Shown: positions 21,501-31,442, numbered from the stretch's first letter. The stretch: DNA of 64,000 nt from Cryoendolithus antarcticus (GCA_002077065.1 NAJO01000009.1:868001-932000); one strand, 5' to 3'. The notes: generated from the letters alone by a model not told the origin. Translations and numbers: made by a program.

Positions 21501-22361
21501 CAGAATGACGCCAAGCGTAGGAAGACTAACGAGGAGGAGCCAGAAGCCGAGCATAGGCACTCGGTCATGGCGCCACCTAAGCGGCCTTCGACGATGCGAA
21601 AGGTGAGTGCCGCTGTCGAGCCTCTGACATTACCTGTGGTACTAACAAGCTCGCAGGACACACTCACCAAGTTCCCGCACGGCTACTCTCATGCTCCGCC
21701 ACCTGCACAGCACCACCCAAGCAGCATGTTCAAGTCGGCAGTCAGCTCACAGCACCAGTCTCAGCAACAAGGTCTCCGTCCGCCTCCTGCACATCCTAGT
21801 CAGACCGTGCAGCTCTCCAGCGCCCGCATCCCCTTCGCCGAGAACAATAATCCACCCGCCACATCTCACCAGCAGATGCAATCCCAGCCTAATCACCCAG
21901 GCAACGAGAATTTCGCCCCGAAGTACAAGACGCCCGCCCCTAACCGAACTGGAGCGAATCCCAAATCCGCGCAGCCCTCCCCGGCCTACCCCGCTGGCGA
22001 CTCCATCGCCCTCCCCGAAATCATGACAGACAGCGAAGACGACTCGGACGCCGACGACGACGCCACCTCAGGCTTCCGCGCGCCCTCTTGGGTCGCTTCG
22101 CCAGCTCTCCGCGACCTGCTCACACAGCAGCAGTTGGTAGACCCCGAGACGGTGTTTGGCCCTATCGCAGAGTTGCGAATGGAGGAGGTCTTCAAGGGTG
22201 GGAATAAGAATGTTGAGAGGGTTAAGAAGTTCAGAGAGCGGGGGAGTAGTGCGATGTGGATTGAGAGTGGGGATGCTGTCACGTCTGCGGAGAAGAGACG
22301 GGACAAGGACGCAAGGGAGAGGGTGGCGAGGGAGGGGGGGTGGCGGTATGATGTATCTTGA
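18569..22361 (+). CDS. SLI15: Inner centromere protein INCENP/Sli15
   Basis: Exons 18569-18738, 18788-21602 and 21657-22361 give 1229 aa. Intron 1 is GTATGT...CCACAG (49 nt, phase 2). Intron 2 is GTGAGT...TACTAAC...CGCAG, 54 nt and stop-free. The N-terminus (NELEWLNEHMSDIFTKGTV, NFADVFKTPGKLRGKTPRTARK) fits the Bir1/Borealin-binding helix of INCENP. A long disordered Ser/Pro-rich middle has acidic patches. Residues about 680-810 form an Arg/Lys/Glu/Gln single alpha helix. The C-terminus holds the IN-box, PSWVASPALRDLLTQQQ followed by DPETVFGPIAELRMEEVF, which binds and activates Aurora B (Ipl1). The protein scaffolds the chromosomal passenger complex at centromeres and the midzone. Its partner Bir1 is encoded at 5.3-7.7 kb. 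Confidence 0.92.
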
Positions 22362-22531
22362 TCACGATTGTGAAAGCGGAAGGCAAGTCGAGCAGGGCTG
22401 AATGTGATCTCGTAGTCTGGGACTGGAAGGATTGGTAGCCCTGACGTTTGTCGGATGGCGTTTGGGGAGGACTGGGTAGCCTGCGGTATGTATGTCTCAT
22501 AGCATTCGCCCAACGTCGCATTGCTACTTCG

Positions 22532-23857
22532 TCAGTATTGCTTCAAGTCACTCGCTTCGCTTCCTCCGGTCATGAGGTACTCCGCAGCAGCGAGCGCCTG
22601 TATCTTCACGAGATCTATGAACTCCTTCACACTGACCCTCTCATCCACTGCAGCCATCGTCTCCGGCGAAACTCCGAACGAGTACGCCGGCACCCTCGCA
22701 TAACGCCAGAACTTACAGTCCGTTGCCCCCATACTCGGAATCGCCAGCGGCGCCCTCCTCCGCCCTCGCACGAGCTCAGCATTCTTCCTTACTACATCGA
22801 CGAGATGGTGATCGGGCGCCGAAGCACTTGCGGGATTCGACGCAGCGCTTTGGACTTCAAAGCTTGCTTCCGGGACGTCCTGAAGCATTTCACGGATTTC
22901 GTCGAGGATCGTCTTGGTGGTGAGACCGATGGGGAGGCGGATGTCGACTTCGAAGACGCAGGTAGAAGGGATCATGTTTACTTTGACGCCGCCGTGAATG
23001 GTGCCTATATTCACTGTTGGGTGGAGCATCGAGGCTGCTGCGCCGGCGCCCATGACTTGATCGATCCTGGCGCGAACGTCGGAGCGTAGGAGATGGGCGC
23101 GTATGGACGGCGGCATATTGGGGCTTTCCATCGTCTCCAGGGCGAGTAGCCGCTGGATGACCCTACTGGCGATGCGGATGGCGCCCTCCGTGCGGTGGAT
23201 GTAAGCGCCGTGCGCAGCTTCAGCCTTGATCGTGAACGTCGTACGCAGCGTGCCCTTCTCCCCAAATCGAATCGTGTCCAAGCCCGTCGGTTCAGCGTTA
23301 AGCACGCAGTCTCCTCGCCAGATCTCACGATCCCCGTCGTGGTCCAGGAGATAGCGACTACCCCATTTCCCGCCGGTCTCCTCGTCAGAAACGACAGTCA
23401 AGGCTAGACGACCGTTCAGCAGGTCTTTGCGGGCATGGAGATAGACGTAAGCGGCTACCAGTGCGGCAGTACCGGCTTTCATATCCACAGTGCCGCGACC
23501 GTGACAGAAGCCATTCTCGATAGCGCCGGAGTATGGGTCTCGTTGCCAGTCTGAGGCGTTTTCAACGCGGAAGACGTCGATGTGGCCATTCAGGACCAGA
23601 GTCGGGCCAGGGGTGGAATCTGCTTGATGGGCATCGAAGCTGGCTACTATGTTCGGCTTCGTGGATTGAGGCGCGATTAGTCTTGTGTCGATGTCGTGAC
23701 TGTGGAGGAAGTCTTCAACCACGCCGATCGCGGCTTGCGTGTCACCTGGTGGGTTCGGAGAGGGCGTTTGTACAAGCTTCTGGAGAAACGCTAGGAGTGC
23801 TTCGTGGTCGTTGTCGATTGCAGCGAGGAGCTCGGTCTTCCAGTCCTCCATTTGCAT
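22532..23857 (-). CDS. M20 family metallopeptidase/deacylase (ArgE/DapE-like)
   Basis: A 441-aa single exon with ATG at 23857 (a second Met is two codons on). The M20 zinc-peptidase fold is shown by LNGHIDVF (metal His92), GRGTVDMKAG (bridging Asp125) and SDEETGG (catalytic Glu159 and metal Glu160). The dimerisation domain starts near GTLRTTFTIKAEAAHGAYIHRTEGA, and IPSMGATDCKFWRY lies near the C-terminus. Members remove acyl groups from amino acids or cleave small peptides: acetylornithine deacetylase, succinyl-DAP desuccinylase, carboxypeptidase S-like. The exact substrate cannot be told. No signal peptide is visible, so it is probably cytosolic. It converges with SLI15, 170 bp between stops. 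Confidence 0.85.
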   Translation of the reverse strand: MQMEDWKTELLAAIDNDHEALLAFLQKLVQTPSPNPPGDTQAAIGVVEDFLHSHDIDTRLIAPQSTKPNIVASFDAHQADSTPGPTLVLNGHIDVFRVENASDWQRDPYSGAIENGFCHGRGTVDMKAGTAALVAAYVYLHARKDLLNGRLALTVVSDEETGGKWGSRYLLDHDGDREIWRGDCVLNAEPTGLDTIRFGEKGTLRTTFTIKAEAAHGAYIHRTEGAIRIASRVIQRLLALETMESPNMPPSIRAHLLRSDVRARIDQVMGAGAAASMLHPTVNIGTIHGGVKVNMIPSTCVFEVDIRLPIGLTTKTILDEIREMLQDVPEASFEVQSAASNPASASAPDHHLVDVVRKNAELVRGRRRAPLAIPSMGATDCKFWRYARVPAYSFGVSPETMAAVDERVSVKEFIDLVKIQALAAAEYLMTGGSEASDLKQY

Positions 23858-24527
23858 GAGCTATGCTATCCTTGCTTCGTGACGATGCCCGTCTCGTGCG
23901 CCGAAAAATCTTGGAATATATCAAATGCGTTCACAGGGCGTGCAGTGCCTGGCGCGAAAGCAGCTCGGGTTTTTTAAATTACCAAAGAGAGAGAGAGACG
24001 TTTTCACCAACCATACCATACGATGGCCCCGTATACGTGAGGTCGACTCATATCCTCCTCCAATGCTCGAAAGCGGAGCTGCCTTGCCGATCACAGAGAA
24101 AAGCGAGTGGCGATGGACTTGGGCCATCAGCATGCTGGTAGAACGTCAGAAGGGGACAGAAATCTCCAATCTGCAAATGCCAACGTGCACAACAAGCCTT
24201 CCGGTGAGATTTGCCTCCACAATCAATGTGATCCGCAAGTGGGGGATCAGGAAGTACCGGGCTGGCTAGAAAGTGCTATGGTCATGGAAAGTCTGAGTGT
24301 TGTTGGTGTTTGATTGGAGAGTCTCGTACATACGCACAACATCGCCCTGTAGCTATTCTGTACATCCCCTCCCAGTGTATTTGGCTGCGCCGAGCCGGTA
24401 TGCCGTACAATACCTCCATCCCACAGCCCGCGACTGCGAAGCCAAAGCCCAACGCCAGCGCTATGCACCACTCCGTTCAGCGTACAGTGTATCAGTACAA
24501 GCCCACTCGAATCATCTCTCACTGCGC
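23858..24527. other. Intergenic region between M20 peptidase and the helicase
   Basis: This 670-bp region contains a short AG dinucleotide run at 23986-23998 and only short frames. Confidence 0.5.
23986..23998. repeat. AG dinucleotide microsatellite
   Basis: Six AG repeats directly follow an AT-rich stretch upstream of the M20 peptidase start. Confidence 0.7.
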
Positions 24528-26630
24528 TCACGCAAAGGGATCAGCGCCGCTGTTGTCCCTCCCTACACCTCTCCCGCCGGAGCCACCACTCCTCCCACTG
24601 AATCCGCCTCGGTCACCGCCTCGACCACCGAATCCACCTCTTGAGCCTCCGCCGTAGCCACCATCCCTGTCCCCGCCTCTGCCACCAAAGCCACCATCTC
24701 TGTCACCTCCTCTGCTGCCAAATCCCCCCCGATCCCCTCGATCTCCAAACCCACCTCTCCCGCCACCGCCACTCCGTCCACCATACCCACCACCACCCCT
24801 CGACCCCCTATCGTCATCCTCATGTTCCTCGGGATTATTCCCAATGACCACCCCCGGCACCCTCCCAAGCCTCAGCCTCGTAGCCAACGCATGGCTAATA
24901 CCAGGCGGCGTCCTCATACCCCACCCCACCGTAGCAAGATTATTCATATTTTCAATCAGCGTCTCTTTCCTCCCGATCCACGCAAACACGCCAAGCAGCG
25001 CCTTGTAGACTTTGATTTTCTCGAGAGCGGGGACGGAGCGCATGGCGGTTTGGCACATGCTTAGGACGTTGCCGGCGATCGGGGAGACTTGCGCTTCTTT
25101 CGTGAGGTCTAGGCTTGCGGTTTCGAGGCTAGAGTCGCGTTTGAGGGGGAGTTTGTTGAGGCGGTGTTTCGCTTCTGAGTCTTCGATTTGGTTCACGATT
25201 AGCCATCCCTCGCCTTCTTTACCGGCCCGCGCGGTGCGGCCAATGCGGTGGACGTATTGGTCCTTGCTACTCGGCAGCCCCATTTGAATGACGTGCGTCA
25301 CATTGGGGAAATCCATTCCGCGTGCTGTGACGTCTGAAGACATGAGGATCCCGCTTGTGCAGCGTCGGAAGTCCTCTGCTGCGCGGGTTCGTTGGCCTTG
25401 GTTGAGTTTGGCGTGGATTTCGTAGACGCTTGTGCGAGGCCAGGGGTGGTTTGAGCGGCGGCCAAAGCTGTCGCCGGAGTCTTGAGATGGAGGAGCCAGT
25501 CTCTGCAACACGGAAGAAGCGAGAGTAACTTCGGCTGTGCTGCTGTAATAGACGATGGCTTTGAAGGGACGGCCGCCGGATTCCTTGGCTTTGCTGATCT
25601 CGCGGTCACATAGCTCGACCAGTGTGGGTATACCGTTCTCGAAGCCGCGCGTCGAAACGATCTTCTGCGGTACGCGCGTGTGTGTGGGCTCTTCATTGTC
25701 ATTCACGCATTTGACGAACTGGAAGCCGGGTTTCAGCGTGGAACGCACAAGGTCCACGACTTCTTTTGCGACTGTGGCGGAGAACATGAGGGTTTGGCGA
25801 TCTTTCTCGGCAGGCGTGGGAAGCATGCGGTTAATCTCCTGGATCTCGGGCCAGAAGCCTTGATCCATGAGACGGTCGGCTTCGTCTAAGACCATGGCGC
25901 TGAGATCGGGCGCTTCGACGCGGGAGTATGGGTCTGAAAGAATGTCCTTCAAGCGGCCGGGGGTGCCCACGAGGATGTGACAGCCCTCGCGCTGGATCGC
26001 GCGGAGACCGGCAGACTTTTGTGTACCACCCACTGCGGTTTGCACGATAACACCGGTGTTCTTGACTAGCCTCTTCGCTTCCTCTGCGATCTGCTCAGCC
26101 AGCTCTCTCGTGGGTGAGATGATTAGCGCCCGGATGTCATCCGCAGTCGTTCGTGGCCCTCTTCGGCCCCTCTGCTCTCTTGCAAGGTCAGGGTCGACGT
26201 TGATGATGTTTTGCAGGATTGGCAAAAGAAACGCCAGTGTCTTCCCTGTTCCCGTCCGCGCCTGTGCAATGATATCTGTGCCCTTGATCGCGGCATTGAT
26301 CGTCTTAGCCTGCACCTCTGTCATGGTTTCGAAGCCCATGGAATCGGTAAGCGTGCGGACGATGTTTGGGTGTATGATGTTCTGCGTGGCCAGATCCTTG
26401 AACTTTGTGATGGGTTCGTCGTCGATATCGACCTCATCGCGGACCGCCTGAGCAACTGCAGCATCTTTGCTGATGGCAGAGTGTTGTAGGCCCCTTGCCT
26501 CTACCGCCGATGGCTGCCATGTTCTGGTCACGCGACCGAAGCGTAGGGCGCGATTGGTGAAGAGGTTACTCGACGGCGTTGATAGCGCTCGGGGGAGCGA
26601 TGCTGAACATCTCGAGAAGGCGCGGCGCAT
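24528..26630 (-). CDS. MSS116: Mitochondrial DEAD-box RNA helicase, Mss116-like
   Basis: A 700-aa single exon. I chose the ATG at 26630 (MRRAFSRCSASLPRALST), an Arg/Ser-rich presequence; the longer frame adds 75 residues from a non-ATG codon. The helicase core is in order: Q motif region GFETMTEVQAKTI, motif I ARTGTGKT, LIISPTRELAEQ, GTPGRL, motif II DEADRLMD, motif III MFSATV, then FKAIVYYSS, TSGILMSSDVTARGMDFPNV and HRIGRTARAG. A helical extension follows, and the last 85 residues are almost pure Gly/Arg with RGG, DRGG and YGG repeats, as in Mss116 and CYT-19. Such helicases act as RNA chaperones for group I and II intron splicing and translation in mitochondria. The Gly-rich tail is encoded by an imprecise DNA repeat at about 24555-24790. 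Confidence 0.88.
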   Translation of the reverse strand: MRRAFSRCSASLPRALSTPSSNLFTNRALRFGRVTRTWQPSAVEARGLQHSAISKDAAVAQAVRDEVDIDDEPITKFKDLATQNIIHPNIVRTLTDSMGFETMTEVQAKTINAAIKGTDIIAQARTGTGKTLAFLLPILQNIINVDPDLAREQRGRRGPRTTADDIRALIISPTRELAEQIAEEAKRLVKNTGVIVQTAVGGTQKSAGLRAIQREGCHILVGTPGRLKDILSDPYSRVEAPDLSAMVLDEADRLMDQGFWPEIQEINRMLPTPAEKDRQTLMFSATVAKEVVDLVRSTLKPGFQFVKCVNDNEEPTHTRVPQKIVSTRGFENGIPTLVELCDREISKAKESGGRPFKAIVYYSSTAEVTLASSVLQRLAPPSQDSGDSFGRRSNHPWPRTSVYEIHAKLNQGQRTRAAEDFRRCTSGILMSSDVTARGMDFPNVTHVIQMGLPSSKDQYVHRIGRTARAGKEGEGWLIVNQIEDSEAKHRLNKLPLKRDSSLETASLDLTKEAQVSPIAGNVLSMCQTAMRSVPALEKIKVYKALLGVFAWIGRKETLIENMNNLATVGWGMRTPPGISHALATRLRLGRVPGVVIGNNPEEHEDDDRGSRGGGGYGGRSGGGGRGGFGDRGDRGGFGSRGGDRDGGFGGRGGDRDGGYGGGSRGGFGGRGGDRGGFSGRSGGSGGRGVGRDNSGADPFA

Positions 26631-27437
26631 CTCAATGAGTCGATCGATCAATCTGTTGCAGGTAATATTGAGCAAACGCTGGAATCGCTTATATGGTAAC
26701 GAGCGACAGTGTTGAACAGAATGATATACAATGTCCTTGGTGCAGTGCAGTCCGTCATCTCCTATCGTCCATGTCAACTTTTTTGGAGGGTCGCCGCATA
26801 GGGTCTCGGCAAGTTCCGGGCATTCCCGAACTCTCTTGCTCTTCTCCGACCTCACCTCATCCTCTGCTGTCTTGCCCTTCGGACTTCCGACGCGACCAAC
26901 TTCAGCACTTCATTGAAAGGTCTATATACATGTTCATCAGCAGTCTACGCATCAAAACAGCTTGGTCTGTACTTTAGACGAGTCGCTAATGAGGCAGATG
27001 CTGTAGCGGAAGTCGTTACACCAAAGGTGGCCAGCACGAGGTTTCGCAAAACCATCAGACACAGCAGCCACGACTCTACAGGTCACAAACTGGTATTGAC
27101 AGTTCCCGACTCCTATGAGGTCATTTACGTGGACACTGGCCTTGCTTGCGCAATCTGCACGGCCAAAACGATGCTGTTGCGAACGCGATCGTACCGTGAC
27201 ATCAATCGTACGTAAGCAAACGCTGCACTCAGTCAAGAAGACACTCAGATGTCGTGAACACGCCTGTGATTTCGCCATGGAAACAGTGTCTGTTGGTAGT
27301 TCCGCTCTACAAAGGCAGGACTCTTCCTAGACATTTCCTCATCTCTTTCCTACCCCTCATAGCATCTACTTAAATATCTTAACTCCAATCACTAATCGGG
27401 ACTCTCATCCATTCATCCATCACAATTTCCAGCAGCA
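26631..27437. other. Intergenic region, helicase to small ORF
   Basis: These 807 bp between divergent genes contain no supported gene, only short overlapping frames. Confidence 0.4.
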
Positions 27438-27446
27438 ATGACGTGA
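27438..27446 (+). promoter_or_regulatory. Two-codon upstream ORF (ATG ACG TGA)
   Basis: A complete minimal ORF ends two bases before the ATG at 27449 of the next small ORF. Such a uORF would force reinitiation or leaky scanning if the transcript starts upstream. The effect is inferred. Confidence 0.4.
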
Positions 27447-27448
27447 AT

Positions 27449-27649
27449 ATGACCGACAAGTCCGGCTCACACACTCCCAAGCCTGGCGCCAAGTCAGGCT
27501 CAAGCGCGCCTAGGCGAGGTCCAAAGACCGATGCAGAGTTCTGCGGCTTCGACCACACGAATGGGATGCGTCCGGTGCAGGAGGGGTACGTTCAGGGCAT
27601 GCAAGACGCCCAGCGTCGCTTCCAGGAGTCGCGGAAGGACAAGAAGTAG
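27449..27649 (+). CDS. Small basic protein of unknown function
   Basis: This 66-residue frame starts at ATG 27449, just after a two-codon uORF. It is hydrophilic and basic: a Ser/Pro/Gly/Lys N-terminus (SGSSAPRRGPKT) and a short helical C-terminus (YVQGMQDAQRRFQESRKDKK). There is no signal peptide, membrane segment or cysteine pair. I do not recognise a family. Codon use looks like that of neighbouring genes, and the region upstream resembles a pyrimidine-rich fungal leader, so it may be a real gene. It precedes the coiled-coil ORF at 27954 by about 300 bp in the same direction and could belong to the same locus. Confidence 0.45.
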   Translation: MTDKSGSHTPKPGAKSGSSAPRRGPKTDAEFCGFDHTNGMRPVQEGYVQGMQDAQRRFQESRKDKK

Positions 27650-27953
27650 CGGGAGCTTCGGCTCTTGCTGCATATTAGTTCTGGTGACACATTGGTGCCA
27701 TCAATCTAATCCGGGCATCGATGCAGGGCTGCCAGCAGGACCTAGGGTGCCCGTCATCGGAGGAGATGTGGGTCTATGGAGTTTGACGTTGTTGCGGAAA
27801 TCCCACTTGCATATTACCAGCTTCTGGTCATTCTCCTTCCATGTACCTTGACTGAAGATCGAGATTTTCATCATGATCGTAGCTTCAAACAATCTCAGCT
27901 CACAATTTACCATCGCAAAGGCTTCGTCGACGTCACCAATATCATCAATCGTC

Positions 27954-28352
27954 ATGAACCCCGGATGGCAACAAATGAGGGACTTCGAGGAGCGCAGAGC
28001 GGCTACCGGAGCCCAAACAACGCAACGTTAGACACCATATTTGTCTGAGTACCGCCTGGTCGCTAACATTCACGATACAGGTAAGGCTGAGCGAGACGAA
28101 GTTACAAGGCGACGTCAAGCCGAACTCGACAGGCGACTTCAAGAGCATCTCGCGGCGGAGCACCAGCGAGCTGCTGACGAGCAGAGGCGCAGAGAGCAGG
28201 CGGCTCAGGCGCAGCGGCAACAGCAAGCGCAGCAGCTAGCGAACTCGCAGCGGTCGGCGGAGGCACGGCGGCAGCTGTCACCAGCGGAGCAAGCGGCGGA
28301 CCTCGATCGCCAGCGCCGGCGTCTAGGAGACACTTGGGGAATCGGCCGTTGA
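27954..28352 (+). CDS. Small Gln/Arg/Glu-rich coiled-coil protein, copy A (WGxGR tail)
   Basis: Proposed exons are 27954-28026 and 28081-28352, giving 114 aa (MNPGWQQMRDFEERRAAT... to ...TWGIGR). The 3' splice site is strong: CTAAC ten bases before ATACAG. The donor GTTAGA is weaker but keeps the phase. An in-frame ATG at 27873 could lengthen the N-terminus by 27 residues. The protein is almost entirely Arg, Gln, Glu and Ala, a likely continuous helix or coiled coil. It ends with SPAEQAADLDRQRRR and Trp-Gly-Ile-Gly-Arg. The same tail pattern closes the ORF at 29450, so the two are paralogues. I know no family with this signature and assign no function. Confidence 0.5.
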
Positions 28353-29073
28353 TGATCGCTTCGTGCATGTCAATGAACGATGCTCTGGACGGCTGATAGT
28401 CGTCTGCGGCTAATGGAATGGAATTCGTTTTTACCGTGGTCGCTCGCTGAGTCACTCGAGGTTCCGTCTTTGATAGACTGGTCGACGTCAGGTACTCCAA
28501 TGGCGCAACGCAGGAGCCCAACGGCGACTGAGATGTGCTATCAGTGACGGCGTTAGCATGCAGTGCTGGATAGTCGGACTGCATTGAAGGATCATGGCTG
28601 TCGACTTATAGACAGCACACTCTTGCACTGATCGACTGGTCTTACTGGACACCAGAAGATCACACTCGTCTCCATCTGCTCAAGGCACTCTGCCTTAAGT
28701 CGACCAGATTCCGCAACCTCAATGTCGGCTCCAGCCCACCATCTTGACCACGGATCATATCGCATACGGCCTGTTGCGGGGACGTCTGCGGCTTAACGAA
28801 CACCCGCAGTACAGTGAAGGCGGCCATCTCCAGTACAGGCGTCAGACTACATTGAACGGAGTACAACTGCAAGTAAAAGACCCTTTTCTGGTCGAACCAG
28901 CCGACTGCTCCATCATAGCTTTCGATTTACTTCAACTCACGAATCAATATTGCTCGATCAACGACTTTTCATTTCATCCATCTCCTCAATCTCGACTCCC
29001 GCGCAGTTCTCCAGCGTCCAAGCTCAGATGGACAGGTGAAGGCCCAAACGGCCATATACGTCGCTACCTACAG
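28353..29073. other. Region between coiled-coil copies A and B
   Basis: These 721 bp contain no supported gene. An upstream exon of copy B should lie here if copy B is expressed, but I could not place it. Confidence 0.35.
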
Positions 29074-29450
29074 ATCCCGAAGAGCGGCGCCTGGAGTACA
29101 ATCGGCGTAAGAGGCAACAGGCTGATGATCGTGCCTCAGCTTTGGGTCGTGATCGGCAGGGAGAGATCGCACAGCGGCGGCAAGCAACACAGCAGGCTGA
29201 GGCAGATGACCGGCGTCGCAGGGAAGAAGAGCAGAGGCGCATTCAAGAGATTGTGAATCGCAGGGTGGAAGAGCGATGGGCTGCCAACGAGCGCGATCGA
29301 AGACTTCGCGAGCAGGCGGAGCGTGACCGGCGGCAGCAGGTGGCGAACTCGTACGCGCCAGCGCCGCAGTCTATGACGCCAGCAGAGAGGGCAGCGGAGA
29401 GCGAGCGGCTTCGTCGTGCTCGTGATGCTGCCTGGGGCATGGGTCGTTGA
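29074..29450 (+). CDS. Gln/Arg/Glu-rich coiled-coil protein, copy B, start unresolved
   Basis: An open frame of about 125 codons encodes a coil (EERRLEYNRRKRQQADDR, then repeated QRR/EEEQRR/RDRR blocks) and ends TPAERAAESERLRRARDAA followed by Trp-Gly-Met-Gly-Arg and the stop. This matches the end of copy A (SPAEQAADLDRQRRR, Trp-Gly-Ile-Gly-Arg). No ATG opens the coil; the only one lies 26 codons from the end. A CCTACAG acceptor at 29067-29073 would start the exon in the same phase as exon 2 of copy A, so an upstream exon with the start is expected but was not found. It may be a truncated copy. Confidence 0.4.
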
Positions 29451-30037
29451 GTTTTAATGATAAAAAGCGTGGTCGTTATTCCTGGCGGTCCGGAACAACT
29501 CCCGCCGGCGCAGACATAGGAGTTCTGTATTGGAATTTAGTTCAGCTTTCCTGTGCGCGGCTGGTGACTTTCTGCTTGAAACTATTCGATGGTAGTCGAG
29601 CGCATGGGGGGGCACTCGGCCTGAGCCTCAAAAATCCGTGGACCTGAAGGAGATCCGTCCCTGTTGCGAAGCTTTCGTACCGCGATCAAGGGAGACCTAG
29701 ATTGCCTGACGAGGAGGCTCTTCGGTATCAAGAGCTCACAATCCGTATCGTAATCAAACACCACCATCAGAATCATCCAAGCTTGGCACCATCACCTACC
29801 TCATCAATCTGCAGCCACTTGGTGAACATTTGGGTACTACTAACGATCTCGGGCTCAGCGACATGCAGGGACGCATGCGGATGTCACCGCAAGGTATACC
29901 ACTGCCAGGCTCTGATCCCACACCTTAGCGGACTTATGACACGGGTCAGGAGAGAGTACCAAGGTAATGGCCACCTGTATCGCGATGTGCTTCAAAGGCT
30001 GACTTGCACCGTCATTAGGAGACTATACGGACCGCTG
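29451..30037. other. Region between copy B and its probable relic
   Basis: No supported gene is seen in these 587 bp. A frame running 29702-30172 ends inside the relic described next. Confidence 0.35.
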
Positions 30038-30450
30038 CCCGAAGATCCCAACGAAGCGATAGAGGAGGGTAACCGTCGCATGGCAGAGCAGCGTACCGAC
30101 GATAAGAAATCCAGCGTGCAATGCGAGCGCAGCATTGGGAAGACTATCGACAAGACCAGTCGATGTCCATAGAGAACAAAGATCGGGAGACTCGTGCGTG
30201 TGAAGGGCTAAGAGGGAACGACCAGCGTTGGAATATGGGCGATGTGGGGTAGAGGGCTGCTATAGAGCGCGAGAGCAGGTCCCGGAATCTAGTGGTAGAT
30301 GGCCAGAGATAGCGTACAGTCTACACAACGCAGCGAATGGCCAGTGTCCTGCCGCCGCACTGCAGGGACGAGAGGGTGGAGAGGAGCCAACCGCGCCAGG
30401 ATCGGGATGACGCTTTGATACAGCACCGTCGAGCTGCAGGGTAGTCAGTA
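30038..30450 (+). pseudogene. Probable decayed third coiled-coil copy
   Basis: Several frames in turn resemble the coil of copies A and B. First comes PLPEDPNEAIEEGNRRMAEQ (compare SLPTDPEERRLEYNRRK in copy B). After a shift near 30105 comes EIQRAMRAQHWEDYRQDQS and a stretch ending QRWNMGDVG, then further Arg/Gln-rich pieces (RVERSQPRQDRDDALIQHRR) separated by stops. No single frame survives. The resemblance is by eye and part of it could reflect shared composition. Confidence 0.3.
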
Positions 30451-30693
30451 GGCGGTGGCTGTGGTATTTCAGTTGCTTCAGATCTTGCGGATACGATGAG
30501 CATTGGTATGAAGTCTGTTTCGCGTTACCTCTCCGAGCTCAAACCCGATCGTTAGAAGCATTCAACTCAATATTGTCAGTGCGGACAGAACCAATTTGGA
30601 CCTGAGTCGCCTTGAATCGAGAATATTCTATTGAGTACCCTACCTGTTCCTGTGATGGGCCTTGCGCCGGCGGCATCGCCCAGATAATGCAGC

Positions 30694-31442
30694 CTATTTG
30701 GAATCATGCGGTACTTGACCGATGACATACTGCTGAGTCTCCGGATCGCTCTTCTCACTGGCCGGCTGGAAAATGTCGACGGTGTCGTATACAATTTCCA
30801 TGCCCAGGTCTCGCAGATACTTCTTCTGGCCTTCCCGAGTGAACATGAGCGTGGCGAACGGCTCACCCATGAAGGGAAGGTTGAAGCCGTCTACGTATGA
30901 CTTGGTTGAGTCCCATTCTGTAGCATTTGCCGGCACGTCGTCTGCAATCGATTGACCGATGACCATGAGTCCGCCAGGTTGGAGTGCCTTGACAAACTTG
31001 ACGACGGCTGAGTGGAATGCTGAGTATGACAGGCCAAGGTGAGAGTAGATAATGAAGACGGCACCGAATCGGCCCCTAGGCTCGTACTCGACTGTGTCCG
31101 CAACCTCGAAGGTACCTTTGATCCGGCTAGATCAAATCAATGGCCGATCACTTAACTGTTACGAAGCAAGGAAGAGTCGACATACCTCTTAGCAAGCTCT
31201 ACCATCTTCGGAGCGACGTCCGTGCCAACGACATCGAGTCCAGCGTCGGCTAGCATCTTCGATACAGGAACGCCTGTCCCGCATCCGATGTCAAGCACTC
31301 GAGATTCAGCTGGCAACAGCTCGATTGCCTTTGCCACACAAGCTTTCTTATATGGATTATTCTGGTAGGCATTCTCGTACTCGATGTTAAGATCCTCCCA
31401 CATCTCGTGCTCGGCAACATCTTGCTTCGTCTCTGCCATCAT
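30694..31442 (-). CDS. SAM-dependent class I methyltransferase
   Basis: Exons 31186-31442 and 30694-31126, with a 59-nt GTATGT...ATCTAG intron (phase 2), give 229 aa. Motif I is RVLDIGCGTG (residues 48-57), followed by acidic motif GLDVVGTDVAP, then GRFGAVFIIYSHLGLSY in the motif IV position and ALQPGGLMVIGQSI (motif V/VI). This is a UbiE/Methyltransf_25-type small-molecule methyltransferase fold. No target-recognition domain is present, so the substrate is unknown. It probably acts in the cytosol; no targeting signal is seen. It sits alone in a gene-poor region between the coiled-coil ORFs and a damaged rhodopsin-like gene, so context gives no pathway. Confidence 0.8.

Noticed and set aside
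29028..29073. ATG GAC AG plus a 38-nt intron as the start of coiled-coil copy B
   Set aside because: The intron would be too short and the join is out of frame, giving a stop within a few codons.
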